Shown: one piece after another, positions 5,602-5,932 of the stretch
Numbering within the stretch: the stretch's first letter is position 1
Layout of the letters: every line of letters begins with the position of its first letter
Source: SZUA-430 sp041477875
Lineage (GTDB): Bacteria > Pseudomonadota > Alphaproteobacteria > Micropepsales > Micropepsaceae
DNA length: 5,932 nt
NCBI GenBank assembly: GCA_041477875.1
Contig: JBGOVA010000233.1
Span: 1-5,932, forward strand
Reading direction: 5' to 3'
Translations under genes and position numbers: made by a program
Notes under the pieces: generated by a model
Seen by the model: only the letters and a program-made list of their open reading frames with translations
What the model was told of the DNA's origin: nothing
Databases searched by the model: none

Positions 5602-5932
5602 GAAGCGCGCGGCGACGCCGAGTACGGCACTCATCGCCAGCAGGGCCAGGATCGGCAGCTTGAAACGCAAGAGCGCGAGCGATGCGATCGCCGCCAAGGC
5701 GAGCGCGATCGGATCGAGCGATGCCGGGTCGGGTACCGTGAAGCGCAGAGGGCCGGCTGTGACCTCGGCGACCTTGGCGAAGAGCACGTGAAGCGCGAAC
5801 CAGAGCGCGAGGTTCAAGATCACGCCGACGACGGCGGCGGTGATGGCGGCGAGCGCTGCCGAGGCCATGCGGTTTTCGCGCACGCGCTCGGCGTAGGGGG
5901 CGCCGGCGAAGATCCACAGGAACGACGGCGCG
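5590..5932 (-). CDS. chrA: Chromate transporter ChrA, C-terminal part (cut by window edge)
   Basis: The last 113 codons and TGA stop of a CHR-family membrane protein, which exports chromate in characterised members; the gene continues beyond the right edge. The reading frame is open from 5931. It begins APSFLWIFAGAPYAERVREN, the motif I recall as PSFLWIFxGAPYxE.L..N near the last helices of long ChrA proteins. After it comes a long hydrophobic helix (about residues 26-48 of this fragment, AITAAVVGVILNLALWFALH), a short polar loop (TAGPLRFTVPDPASLD), and a second hydrophobic region to the C-terminus. A start inside the fragment, such as the GTG at 5883, would be wrong because homology continues upstream. 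It is convergent with the PQQ dehydrogenase gene and overlaps its last 12 bp. Transport of chromate rather than another anion is inferred from the family. Confidence 0.88.
   Translation of the reverse strand, partial: APSFLWIFAGAPYAERVRENRMASAALAAITAAVVGVILNLALWFALHVLFAKVAEVTAGPLRFTVPDPASLDPIALALAAIASLALLRFKLPILALLAMSAVLGVAARFLIS

Noticed and set aside
4014..5663. Plus-strand open frame of 549 codons inside the PQQ dehydrogenase gene
   Set aside because: It is a frame-shifted shadow of the dehydrogenase with very high arginine content and no recognisable domain, and the true frame shows continuous family homology.

Overview
The window looks like chromosomal DNA from an alphaproteobacterium. 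The strongest evidence is a complete gene for the zeta inhibitor of the F1Fo-ATP synthase (DUF1476 family), which is essentially restricted to Alphaproteobacteria. The order of the purine genes and a GC content of about 60-68% over most of the window agree with this. No tRNA, rRNA, CRISPR array, transposase or phage gene was seen.

Minus strand, positions 1-2875: a de novo purine synthesis cluster, transcribed right to left as purC, purS, a DUF2059 secreted-protein gene, purQ and purL (5' part only; the gene runs off the left edge). PurS, PurQ and PurL form the three-part FGAM synthase and PurC acts later in the same pathway. purQ and purL are translationally coupled by a GTGA overlap. The DUF2059 gene sits between purS and purQ. 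It has a G-rich 8-nt-phased repeat in front of it and a good intrinsic terminator behind it, so it interrupts the operon both physically and probably transcriptionally.

Positions 2876-3108: a 233-bp divergent spacer between purC (minus) and the zeta-subunit gene (plus).

Plus strand, 3109-5601: the zeta subunit, followed after an 84-bp gap by a PQQ-dependent dehydrogenase. The dehydrogenase resembles the catalytic domain of membrane glucose dehydrogenase, but it lacks the N-terminal membrane domain. It has a signal peptide and a single C-terminal membrane anchor instead, and a lysine where the E. coli enzyme has the substrate-affinity residue His262.

Minus strand, 5590-5932: the 3' end of a chromate-transporter (ChrA) gene, convergent with the dehydrogenase gene and overlapping its end by 12 bp.

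Most of the window is ordinary core metabolism. I did not find a convincing new multi-gene system. The points most worth checking are the G-quadruplex-like repeat and terminator around the DUF2059 gene inside the pur operon, the altered architecture and active site of the PQQ enzyme, and the low-GC purC gene.
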